From: Sphingomonadales bacterium UBA1936
Lineage (GTDB): Bacteria > Pseudomonadota > Alphaproteobacteria > Sphingomonadales > Sphingomonadaceae
Reading direction: 5' to 3'
DNA length: 14,150 nt
Assembly (NCBI GenBank): GCA_002336985.1
Contig: DDFE01000202.1
Span: 1-14,150, forward strand
This document shows positions 5,424-13,480 of the stretch, piece after piece; positions within the stretch are counted from its first letter, which is position 1; each line of letters starts with the position of its first letter. Both the position numbers and the translations under genes were made by a program. A model generated the notes under the pieces. That model saw only the letters and a program-made list of their open reading frames with translations, ran no database searches and was not told where the DNA came from.

Positions 5424-6689
5424 ATGACGAAACTCAGCGGCAGCGACTCCAAGAGCACGCTTTATTGCTCGTTCTGCGGAAAGTCGCAGCACGAGGTGCG
5501 CAAGCTCATCGCGGGACCGACAGTGTTCATCTGCGACGAATGCGTCGACCTGTGCAACGACATCATCCGCGAGGAAACGAAGTCGGCACTGTCGTCCAAG
5601 AAGGACGGCGGCGTGCCCACGCCGCAGGAAATCTGCGACGTGCTCGACGATTATGTCATCGGCCAGAAGAAGGCGAAGCGGGTCCTCTCGGTGGCGGTGC
5701 ACAACCACTACAAGCGGTTGAACCACGGCGCGAAGGGTGCCGACGTCGAACTGGCCAAGTCGAACATCCTGCTCGTGGGCCCTACCGGCTGCGGCAAGAC
5801 GCTGCTCGCGCAGACGCTCGCCCGCATCCTCGACGTGCCGTTCACCATGGCCGATGCGACCACGCTGACCGAAGCGGGCTATGTGGGTGAGGATGTTGAA
5901 AATATCATCCTGAAGCTGCTGCAAGCGTCCGACTACAACGTCGAGCGCGCCCAGCGCGGTATCGTGTACATCGACGAGATCGACAAGATCAGCCGCAAGG
6001 CCGAGAACCCGTCGATCACGCGCGACGTGAGCGGTGAGGGCGTCCAGCAGGCGCTACTCAAGATGATGGAAGGCACGGTTGCCAGCGTTCCGCCGCAGGG
6101 CGGTCGCAAGCATCCGCAGCAGGAATTCCTGCAGGTCGATACGACGAACATCTTGTTCATCTGCGGCGGCGCATTCAGCGGCCTCGAAAAGATCATCGGC
6201 GATCGCCTGCAGGGCAAATCGATCGGTTTCGGCGCGCATGTCGCCGCACCCGACGAACGCCGCACGGGCGAAGTGCTCCAGAAGTGCGAGCCGGAAGATC
6301 TGCTGAAGTTCGGTCTGATTCCCGAGTTCGTCGGCCGTCTGCCGGTCATCGCGACGCTCGAGGACCTCGACACCGACGCGCTGGTCAAGATCCTGACCGA
6401 GCCGAAGAACGCCCTCGTCAAACAGTATCGCAAGCTGTTCGAGATGGAGGACGTGGAACTCGGCTTCACCGATGACGCGCTCGTTTCGATCGCGAAGAAG
6501 GGCATCGAACGCCGTACCGGCGCGCGTGGGCTGCGCTCGATCCTCGAGGGGATCCTGCTCGACACCATGTTCGACCTGCCTAGCATGGACGGCGTCGATG
6601 AGGTCATGATCGACAAGGATGTCGTTGCCGGATCGAAGGAACCGGTGCGCGTCTATGCGAAGAAGGAAGCGGTCGGCGACGCTGCCTGA
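5424..6689 (+). CDS. clpX: ATP-dependent Clp protease ATP-binding subunit ClpX
   Basis: A 421-residue AAA+ unfoldase that recognises tagged substrates and threads them into ClpP. The N-terminal zinc-binding domain has C15-x2-C18 and C37-x2-C40. Walker A GPTGCGKT is at 119-126, pore loop GYVG at 152-155, Walker B VYIDEID at 181-187, the RKH loop at 228-230, and the ClpP-docking IGF loop at 267-269 (GKSIGFG). The sensor-2 region GARGLRSILEG is near the C-terminus. All key residues are intact. ATG 5424 gives the normal family length and the usual MTKLSG start; an in-frame start at 5379 would add 15 residues and is not favoured. The ribosome site is weak. It is paired with clpP 95 bp upstream and followed by a strong terminator. 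In alphaproteobacteria ClpXP also drives cell-cycle proteolysis (family knowledge). Confidence 0.97.
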   Translation: MTKLSGSDSKSTLYCSFCGKSQHEVRKLIAGPTVFICDECVDLCNDIIREETKSALSSKKDGGVPTPQEICDVLDDYVIGQKKAKRVLSVAVHNHYKRLNHGAKGADVELAKSNILLVGPTGCGKTLLAQTLARILDVPFTMADATTLTEAGYVGEDVENIILKLLQASDYNVERAQRGIVYIDEIDKISRKAENPSITRDVSGEGVQQALLKMMEGTVASVPPQGGRKHPQQEFLQVDTTNILFICGGAFSGLEKIIGDRLQGKSIGFGAHVAAPDERRTGEVLQKCEPEDLLKFGLIPEFVGRLPVIATLEDLDTDALVKILTEPKNALVKQYRKLFEMEDVELGFTDDALVSIAKKGIERRTGARGLRSILEGILLDTMFDLPSMDGVDEVMIDKDVVAGSKEPVRVYAKKEAVGDAA

Positions 6690-6728
6690 CCGGGCCACAC
6701 GCCTACAGCCTTCGAACCGAGATGACAG

Positions 6729-6763
6729 AAAAGCCGCGGCGGTGACGCCGCGGCTTTTTCTTT
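6729..6763 (+). terminator. Rho-independent terminator after clpX
   Basis: GCCGCGGCG (6733-6741) pairs with CGCCGCGGC (6746-6754) around a GTGA loop. It is followed by TTTTTCTTT and preceded by AAAA that can extend the stem. A textbook intrinsic terminator 40 bp after the clpX stop. Confidence 0.95.
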
Positions 6764-6766
6764 GTG

Positions 6767-6833
6767 TATTTACCGCCGGGCAGTTTTACACAAATTGCGC
6801 TGAATTTCCGCATTTTACGGGCGCTATTTACCG
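6767..6833 (+). promoter_or_regulatory. AT-rich leader with repeated TTTAC motifs upstream of the c-di-GMP gene
   Basis: TATTTACCG occurs twice as a direct repeat (6767-6775 and 6825-6833), and TTTAC occurs twice more between them (6785-6789 and 6814-6818). The segment is much more AT-rich than its surroundings and ends about 60 bp before the ATG, so a promoter or regulator-binding region is likely. No -35/-10 pair is clear enough to name. Confidence 0.35.
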
Positions 6834-6896
6834 ATACGCAACGAGTGGCGGCTAGCAGCAGATGAAGGTGAACAGACTCCGATAGAAAGAACCGCA

Positions 6897-9158
6897 ATGG
6901 GAACCATCGACGCCGAACCGCGCGTGATGGAAGATGCAATTGGTCGTAACGGTCCCGCCCGGCGTTTGCTGGGCGGACTGAGGTTGCGGTTCGAACGCGG
7001 CGGTTCCGCAGGGTTTTCCCATCAGCGTGACGAGGCGCTCCTCATCCTGAGAACGCACGAAGAATCGGGGCAGGGGTGGTTTTGGGCAACCGATATCGAC
7101 GGAAACCTGACCTACCTGTCGGAAAGCGTGTCAACCGGGTTCAGGCGCAAGGCCCAGCCCGCGGTCGGAACACCCTTCGCAGAGTTGTTCATTCCCCAGA
7201 ATGACCCGGATCGCGTACACCGGACCCTGCCGTTCGTACTTGCGCGCAAGACCAAGTTCTCGAAGCTGACCCTGGAAGCCGCCGGATCGCACGGCGGGTG
7301 CTGGTGGGAAATTTCCGGAAGTCCGCAGTTCGACAAGCACGGCGAATTTACCGGTTATCGCGGCAGCGGCATCGACGTGACAGAGCAGCGGCGTTCGTCC
7401 GAACAGGTTTCGCAGCTTGCGATGTACGATGCACTCACGGGGTTACCCAACCGGCGCCGCATGGCCGAGGTTCTCGAAAATACCCTCGCCAATTTCGAGC
7501 GGACCGGGCGCCATTGTTCGGTCATGCTGATCGACCTCGACCGCTTCAAGCAGGTGAATGATACGCTGGGCCATCCCGCAGGCGACGCGCTGCTGAAACA
7601 GGTCGCCGAACGCCTGCTGAAGATCATTGGCGACAAGGAAAAGCTCTGCCGTCTGGGTGGTGACGAATTCCAGATCATCCTGCCTGACAGGGACGATCGC
7701 GGCGCACTCGGCGCCCTTGCCAACGATATCATCAACAGCCTGTCGCAACCCTATTCGGTCGAGGGCTCGCGCTGCATTATCGGCGCGTCCATCGGCATCG
7801 CGATCAGTCCGTTCGACGGTGTCGCAAGCGAAGACGTGATCAGGAACGCGGACCTGGCGCTCTATGCGGCCAAGGGCGGCGGCCGCGGGCGTTTTCGCTT
7901 CTTTTCCGGAGAGCTGTTGCGCGCGGCTGAGGACAAGCGTGTCCTGGAAGAAGACCTGCGCGATGCCGTCGCCAAGGGCGAGATGGAACTGTTCTACCAG
8001 CCCATCGTCTGCGCGAAGAGCAATTGCGCCAAGGGTGTCGAGGCGCTGATCCGCTGGAACCACCCCAAACGCGGACCGATTTCACCGGCGCTGTTCATCC
8101 CGATCGCGGAAGAAACCAGCCTCATCGAACAGATCGGTGAATGGACGCTGCGCCGGGCCTGCGAAGACGCGGCAAAATGGCCGCAAGACCTGAAGGTCGC
8201 GGTCAACCTGTCGCCGGTCCAGTTCGCCAATGAGGCTTTTCCGGATCTCGTCCGGACGGTTTTGGCCGGCACCGGCCTGGCCCCGGGGCGTCTCGAACTG
8301 GAAATCACCGAAGGCGTGTTCCTGAGCGACTCGGAGGAAACCGACCAGACGTTCGAGGTTCTGAAGGACATCGGCGTGCGCCTTGCGCTCGACGATTTCG
8401 GCACGGGCTATTCATCGCTCGGCTATCTGCGCACGGCACCGTTCGACAAGATCAAGATCGACCAGAGCTTCGTCCGCGGCGCGACCGAAAAAGGGTCGCG
8501 TAACGGTGCGATCATCGCCGCGATCGTGGCGCTGGCAGAAGCGCTTTCCATGGACACGACGGCCGAGGGGATCGAGTCGCTCGACCAGCTCGAGCTGGTC
8601 CGTAAGCTCAACGTCAGCCACATCCAGGGCTATATATACAGCAAGGCAGTCTCGAATACCGAGCTGTGCGAGCGACTGAATGCCGGTGACTGGGTCATCG
8701 AACCTTCTGGTCCGGCCCGCCAGCGCAACGAGCGCCAGTCGGTCTTCCGTCAGGCAGGCGCGATCCACGGCGATCACTATTACCCGGTCGTCATCCGCAA
8801 CATTTCGACCACAGGCGCCCTGATGGAGGGGCTGGTCGAAGTTCCCGTCGGCACGCAATTCGTCGTCGACTTCGGCGAAGGACAGATCGTCGTTGCGACC
8901 GTCCGCCGCTCACACAAGCACCAGCAGGGCGTGGAGTTCGAGCAGCGGCTGGTCAGCGACGGCAATGGCGGCCTGTGCACCAGTCACCGCGCGTCGCAAT
9001 ATATGCTGGCGCTCGCCGGACTGCCGGGCATCAACGATTCGCTGGCGCCTAAAGGCGCGATTCCGGCGAGCGGCGTCCCCCAGACAGCGCCGGTGTTCAA
9101 CACGCTCAAGACCCGCAAGGTCGGTCAGGCGCGCGGCAGCAGGAAGCGCGCCGCCTGA
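6897..9158 (+). CDS. PAS-GGDEF-EAL-PilZ protein, cyclic-di-GMP turnover and sensing
   Basis: A 753-residue protein with four domains. A PAS sensor lies at about 55-165 (WFWATDIDGNLTYLSES to YRGSGIDVTEQ). The diguanylate cyclase domain at about 172-335 has an intact GGDEF at 254-258 and the DALTGLPNRR entry. The phosphodiesterase domain at about 345-595 has EAL at 382-384, NLSPVQF (437-443), DDFGTGYSSL (499-508), KIDQSF and AEGIES (556-561), so both active sites look complete. The C-terminal PilZ domain (about 612-685) has an Arg-rich entry (RQRNERQSVFR) and NISTTG (635-640), the expected c-di-GMP contacts. The autoinhibitory RxxD I-site before GGDEF is absent (GDKE instead). No transmembrane segment is visible, so it is probably cytoplasmic. 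It could make, break and bind c-di-GMP; net activity cannot be read from sequence. It converges on amn with 3 bp between stops. Confidence 0.95.
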   Translation: MGTIDAEPRVMEDAIGRNGPARRLLGGLRLRFERGGSAGFSHQRDEALLILRTHEESGQGWFWATDIDGNLTYLSESVSTGFRRKAQPAVGTPFAELFIPQNDPDRVHRTLPFVLARKTKFSKLTLEAAGSHGGCWWEISGSPQFDKHGEFTGYRGSGIDVTEQRRSSEQVSQLAMYDALTGLPNRRRMAEVLENTLANFERTGRHCSVMLIDLDRFKQVNDTLGHPAGDALLKQVAERLLKIIGDKEKLCRLGGDEFQIILPDRDDRGALGALANDIINSLSQPYSVEGSRCIIGASIGIAISPFDGVASEDVIRNADLALYAAKGGGRGRFRFFSGELLRAAEDKRVLEEDLRDAVAKGEMELFYQPIVCAKSNCAKGVEALIRWNHPKRGPISPALFIPIAEETSLIEQIGEWTLRRACEDAAKWPQDLKVAVNLSPVQFANEAFPDLVRTVLAGTGLAPGRLELEITEGVFLSDSEETDQTFEVLKDIGVRLALDDFGTGYSSLGYLRTAPFDKIKIDQSFVRGATEKGSRNGAIIAAIVALAEALSMDTTAEGIESLDQLELVRKLNVSHIQGYIYSKAVSNTELCERLNAGDWVIEPSGPARQRNERQSVFRQAGAIHGDHYYPVVIRNISTTGALMEGLVEVPVGTQFVVDFGEGQIVVATVRRSHKHQQGVEFEQRLVSDGNGGLCTSHRASQYMLALAGLPGINDSLAPKGAIPASGVPQTAPVFNTLKTRKVGQARGSRKRAA

Positions 9159-9161
9159 TCC

Positions 9162-10613
9162 TTACCGGAACGGCGGCTCGTTGAACGCGCGCAACTTGCG
9201 CGAATGGAGCTTGCTGCCCTCGCGACGCAGTTCGTTGCAGGCCTCGATGCCGATCTTCATGTGCTCGGCGATGGCGCGCTCGTAAAAGAGGTTTGCCTGT
9301 CCGGGCAATTTGAGTTCGCCGTGCAGCGGCTTGTCTGAGACGCAGAGCAACGTGCCGTACGGAACGCGGAAGCGGTAACCTTGGGCGGCGATCGTCGCGG
9401 ATTCCATGTCGATGCCGACCGCGCGACTCTGCGAGAAGCGCAGCGCTGACTTCGAGAAGAACAACTCCCAGTTGCGGTCGTCGGTCGTCACGATCGTGCC
9501 AGTGCGCAGGCGGCGCTTCAGCGTGTCGCCGCTTTCGCCCGATACCGTCTCCGCCGCGCGGGCCAGCGCCTGCTGGACTTCGGCGATGGCCGGCACCGGG
9601 ATTTCAGGCGGCAGGACGTCGTCGAGGACATGATCGTCGCGCAGATAGGCGTGCGCCAACACATAGTCGCCAATGCGCTGACTGGGGCGCAGGCCGCCGC
9701 AATGGCCGATCATCAACCAGGCTTCAGGCCGCATCACCGCCAGATGATCAGTAATCGTCTTGGCGTTGCTCGGTCCGACGCCGATGTTGACCAAGGTGAT
9801 CCCCGAATTGTCCGGTGCGCAGAGGTGCCAGGCCGGCATCTGGTGCCGCCGCCAGGCGTCGACCGCGATCGCGCTTTCGGGATCGTGTGTGTCACGGGTC
9901 ACCCGCACGCCGCCGGCGCCGGAAAGATGAGTGTAAGGCGAATCACCGCCCAACTGGCTCAGGGCCCAGCGTGCGAATTCGTCAACGTAACGGTGGTAAT
10001 TGGTGAAGAGGATATAGCGCTGCACGTCCTCCACCGGCGTACCGGTGTAGTGACGCAGGCGTGCCAGCGAGAAATCGGTGCGCAGGCCGTCGAACAGGGC
10101 GAGAGGGCGCGCCGCATCCGCCGTGAAGATACCGTCGGCAATCTCGTCGCCGATGTTGGCGAGTTCGGTCGCGGGGAACCACCGCGACAATTCGGTCGGC
10201 GTCACGCCCTTCAGGTCCATCTCCGCATCGAGCACGTAGGGAAACGGAATTTCCTGCGTCGATTGGCCGACTTCCACGGTCACGTCGTAATCGTCCATCA
10301 GCAGGTCGAGCTGTTCGGTCAGGTAATCGGCGAACAGGGCAGGGCGCGTGACGCTGATCGCGTAATGCCCGGGCTGCGTCAGCCGCCCGAACGAGCGGAG
10401 CGGCGCATGCCGCTCCTCGTCTTCGCCCGAATAAGTGACGCGGATTTCCGGATAAGTGAAACTGCCGTCGCTACGTGAGGCGGGGTCGGGGCGGGTGCCG
10501 TGCGCGACATAGGCCTCGATGGCTGCGCGAAGCCGTGCGGTTGCGGCGGTAAAGAGAATGTCGAGTTGCGCGACGATTTCGCGCCCGGTCGGTGTTTTCG
10601 TGTTTGCTGTCAT
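9162..10613 (-). CDS. amn: AMP nucleosidase
   Basis: A 483-residue enzyme hydrolysing AMP to adenine and ribose 5-phosphate in the cytoplasm, part of purine salvage and adenylate balance. Length matches E. coli Amn (484). The N-terminal regulatory domain (about 1-180) includes YAISVTRP and the PYVLDAEMDLKGV region. The C-terminal nucleoside-phosphorylase fold has LVNIGVGPSNAKT, the phosphate-site segment GHCGGLRPSQRIGDYVLA, GIDMESAT for ribose and base binding, and the catalytic Asp at about 427 in VSDKPLHGE. It is read from the minus strand; the ATG is followed by MTANTKTPTG and no strong ribosome site is visible. It lies downstream of the peroxiredoxin gene on the same strand, separated by a hairpin, so co-transcription is possible but uncertain. 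Confidence 0.95.
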   Translation of the reverse strand: MTANTKTPTGREIVAQLDILFTAATARLRAAIEAYVAHGTRPDPASRSDGSFTYPEIRVTYSGEDEERHAPLRSFGRLTQPGHYAISVTRPALFADYLTEQLDLLMDDYDVTVEVGQSTQEIPFPYVLDAEMDLKGVTPTELSRWFPATELANIGDEIADGIFTADAARPLALFDGLRTDFSLARLRHYTGTPVEDVQRYILFTNYHRYVDEFARWALSQLGGDSPYTHLSGAGGVRVTRDTHDPESAIAVDAWRRHQMPAWHLCAPDNSGITLVNIGVGPSNAKTITDHLAVMRPEAWLMIGHCGGLRPSQRIGDYVLAHAYLRDDHVLDDVLPPEIPVPAIAEVQQALARAAETVSGESGDTLKRRLRTGTIVTTDDRNWELFFSKSALRFSQSRAVGIDMESATIAAQGYRFRVPYGTLLCVSDKPLHGELKLPGQANLFYERAIAEHMKIGIEACNELRREGSKLHSRKLRAFNEPPFR

Positions 10614-10653
10614 GGGCGATTGTTACGCGCGGCACGTTGCAGCCGCAAGTCGG

Positions 10654-10679
10654 CCTCCCCGGATTGCGATCCGGGGAGG
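10654..10679 (-). terminator. GC-rich hairpin between peroxiredoxin and amn
   Basis: CCTCCCCGGAT (10654-10664) pairs perfectly with ATCCGGGGAGG (10669-10679) around a 4-nt loop, starting 10 nt after the peroxiredoxin stop on the minus strand. The stem is very stable, but no T-run follows, so it may be a pause or partial terminator rather than a strong one. Confidence 0.5.
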
Positions 10680-10689
10680 AGTAATGACC

Positions 10690-11169
10690 TCAAAGGTGTT
10701 CGAGCATGTACTCGGCGCTGCTGACGCGGAATTCGCCACCGGCCTCGACATTGAGCTGCTCGACGACGCCGTCGTTGACGACCATCGAGAAGCGCTGGCC
10801 GCGTGTTCCCATACCGAAATTGCTGCCGTCCATGGTCAGGTCGAGCGCACGCACGAACTCGGCATTGCCGTCCGACAGCATGGTGATCGATTCGGCGTTA
10901 CCGGCTTTCGCCCATGCGCCCATCACGAACGCGTCGTTAACCGCGGTCGCCGCGATTTCGTCGATACCTTTCGCTTTCAGTTCGGATGCTTTTTCTACGA
11001 ACCCGGGCAGGTGCTTGGCCGAACAGGTCGGCGTGAAAGCGCCAGGTACCGAGAACAGAGCGACGCGCTTTTTCGCGAAATAATCCGTCGTGGAAACAGC
11101 TTCGGGGCCGTCTGCCGTGACCTTCGTCAGCGAAGCCGCGGGGAGTTTGTCACCAACCTTGATCGTCAT
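10690..11169 (-). CDS. Prx5-type peroxiredoxin (1-Cys)
   Basis: A 159-residue thioredoxin-fold peroxidase that reduces peroxides in the cytoplasm. The peroxidatic motif is VPGAFTPTCSAKHLPGF with Cys49; Thr46 in the same loop and Arg in RFSMVVNDG complete the expected active site. Cys49 is the only cysteine, so it must be recycled by an outside thiol such as glutathione or glutaredoxin, as in the PMP20/AhpE-like Prx5 group (family knowledge). The start is set at ATG 11169 because AAGGAG (11177-11182) lies 7 nt upstream; a longer frame to 11220 has an arginine-rich, unlikely N-terminus. It is transcribed divergently from a secreted-protein gene, and amn lies downstream after a hairpin. Confidence 0.93.
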   Translation of the reverse strand: MTIKVGDKLPAASLTKVTADGPEAVSTTDYFAKKRVALFSVPGAFTPTCSAKHLPGFVEKASELKAKGIDEIAATAVNDAFVMGAWAKAGNAESITMLSDGNAEFVRALDLTMDGSNFGMGTRGQRFSMVVNDGVVEQLNVEAGGEFRVSSAEYMLEHL

Positions 11170-11250
11170 AAGCCTTCTCCTTCGGTGGTCTGCCCTGTCC
11201 CCGATGAAACCGTAATGCAAGGTTCGTTAACCGTAACGATTTAGGTTTGT

Positions 11251-11265
11251 GCAATCGGGGATTGC
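11251..11265. promoter_or_regulatory. Small inverted repeat in the divergent intergenic region
   Basis: GCAATC-GGG-GATTGC is a perfect 6-bp inverted repeat, about 37 bp before the ATG of the secreted protein and 80 bp before the peroxiredoxin. It could be an operator or a leader hairpin. The nearby GTTAACCGTAAC is AT-richer and may hold promoter elements. Functional meaning is unknown. Confidence 0.3.
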
Positions 11266-11302
11266 GACATTCGGCCCGGGCAATGGGAACGGGGTCTACA
11301 AC

Positions 11303-11848
11303 ATGAAAAAGACGCTTTTGGTTGCGGGTGCAATTGCGGCGCTGGCGGGTACTTCGGCGCAGGCGGCATGCTGGACGCCGCAGCAAGTGGCAGCGGCAAA
11401 GGTCCGTGATTTCGACACGATGCTGATGGTGTCGTCGCTGCGCTGCCGGTTCGAGAGCCGCCAGCTTGCGAATGATTACAATACGATGGTCATGCGTCAC
11501 CGCGGCAGCCTGTCGGAGATGAACCGCATGCTGGGCGCGCGCTTTAAGGCGGCTTATGGCGAACGCGAAGGGGCAAACCAGCTCGACCGCTATATTACTC
11601 AGGTTGCCAACCGTTATGGCGCCGGCACTGCCGAACAATTGAGCTGCGCATCGCTTGCGTCGATCGCCCAGGCCGCGACTGCGGAACCCCAGACTTCGGA
11701 AGCATTGATCGCTCTCGCAGAACGGGCGGGCGTCGTTCCGCTGACGCCGGAGGGCGTATGCCGCGCGCCGATCATCATGGCGGACAATCAGGCACCGGCC
11801 TACCGTCAGGCGGGTCTGGTCCAGGTGGCGGCACGGGGTCGCAAGTAA
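11303..11848 (+). CDS. Secreted four-cysteine protein of unknown function
   Basis: A 181-residue protein I do not recognise by family name. The N-terminus MKKTLLVAGAIAALAG followed by TSAQA is a clear Sec signal peptide with cleavage near residue 21-22. The mature part has exactly four cysteines (23, 48, 115, 153), which could form two disulfides in the periplasm, and is mostly helical (LRCRFESRQLANDYNTMV, LGARFKAAYGEREG). No lipobox is present. ATG 11303 is chosen because the signal peptide starts there; an in-frame TTG-type start upstream (11249) would add 18 residues without purpose. The ribosome site is weak. It is divergent from the peroxiredoxin; ahcY follows after 86 bp but has its own control region, so co-transcription is unlikely to be the main route. 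Confidence 0.8.
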   Translation: MKKTLLVAGAIAALAGTSAQAACWTPQQVAAAKVRDFDTMLMVSSLRCRFESRQLANDYNTMVMRHRGSLSEMNRMLGARFKAAYGEREGANQLDRYITQVANRYGAGTAEQLSCASLASIAQAATAEPQTSEALIALAERAGVVPLTPEGVCRAPIIMADNQAPAYRQAGLVQVAARGRK

Positions 11849-11851
11849 GCG

Positions 11852-11871
11852 ATATAAAGATATCTTTATAT
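11852..11871. promoter_or_regulatory. Perfect 20-bp palindrome upstream of ahcY, likely operator
   Basis: ATATAAAGAT followed by its exact complement ATCTTTATAT, in otherwise GC-rich DNA, 63 bp before the ahcY start. A perfect AT-rich palindrome before a methyl-cycle gene is typical of an ArsR-family operator. It resembles the sites described for the SAH-responsive SahR/SamR-type regulators in Proteobacteria, but I cannot confirm the exact motif here. No such regulator gene lies in the window. Confidence 0.7.
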
Positions 11872-11898
11872 TTGCTTCCGGCAGTTCGAACGGCTAGG

Positions 11899-11934
11899 GG
11901 CGGGCGCAATTTCACCGATTTGGAGACGCCCGCC
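11899..11934 (+). promoter_or_regulatory. Hairpin enclosing the ahcY ribosome-binding site
   Basis: GGCGGGCG (11899-11906) pairs perfectly with CGCCCGCC (11927-11934), the latter ending at the base before the ahcY ATG. The 20-nt loop contains the Shine-Dalgarno TTGGAG (11920-11925). The stem would hold the start region closed unless opened by the ribosome, a regulator or a ligand. It does not match an SAH riboswitch consensus I can recall. Confidence 0.55.
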
Positions 11935-13344
<1,410 letters not shown>

Positions 13345-13355
13345 GCACAGGGTTG

Positions 13356-13397
13356 AAAAAGGGGCGTCCCTCTCGTCGCGAGAGGGGCGCCCCTTTT
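13356..13397 (+). terminator. Long intrinsic terminator after ahcY
   Basis: A 19-bp stem (13357-13375 with 13379-13397, one T-G pair) around a 3-nt loop. The left arm starts AAAAGGGGCG and the right arm ends CGCCCCTTTT. It is A-T symmetric, so it could stop transcription from both directions. The 80 bp that follow show no other signal. Confidence 0.93.
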
Positions 13398-13480
13398 GCG
13401 TTTCGAGGCACTGCCGAACACCGTTCGACAACGTCCGCCAATGCGCTAATGGCGCTGGTGATGGCGCGTGACATCCATAC

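Noticed and set aside
11758..11934. 59-codon extension of AhcY at the N-terminus
   Set aside because: It overlaps the end of the secreted-protein gene in another frame and runs through the operator; MASAAVLEK at 11935 has a good RBS and the expected family start.
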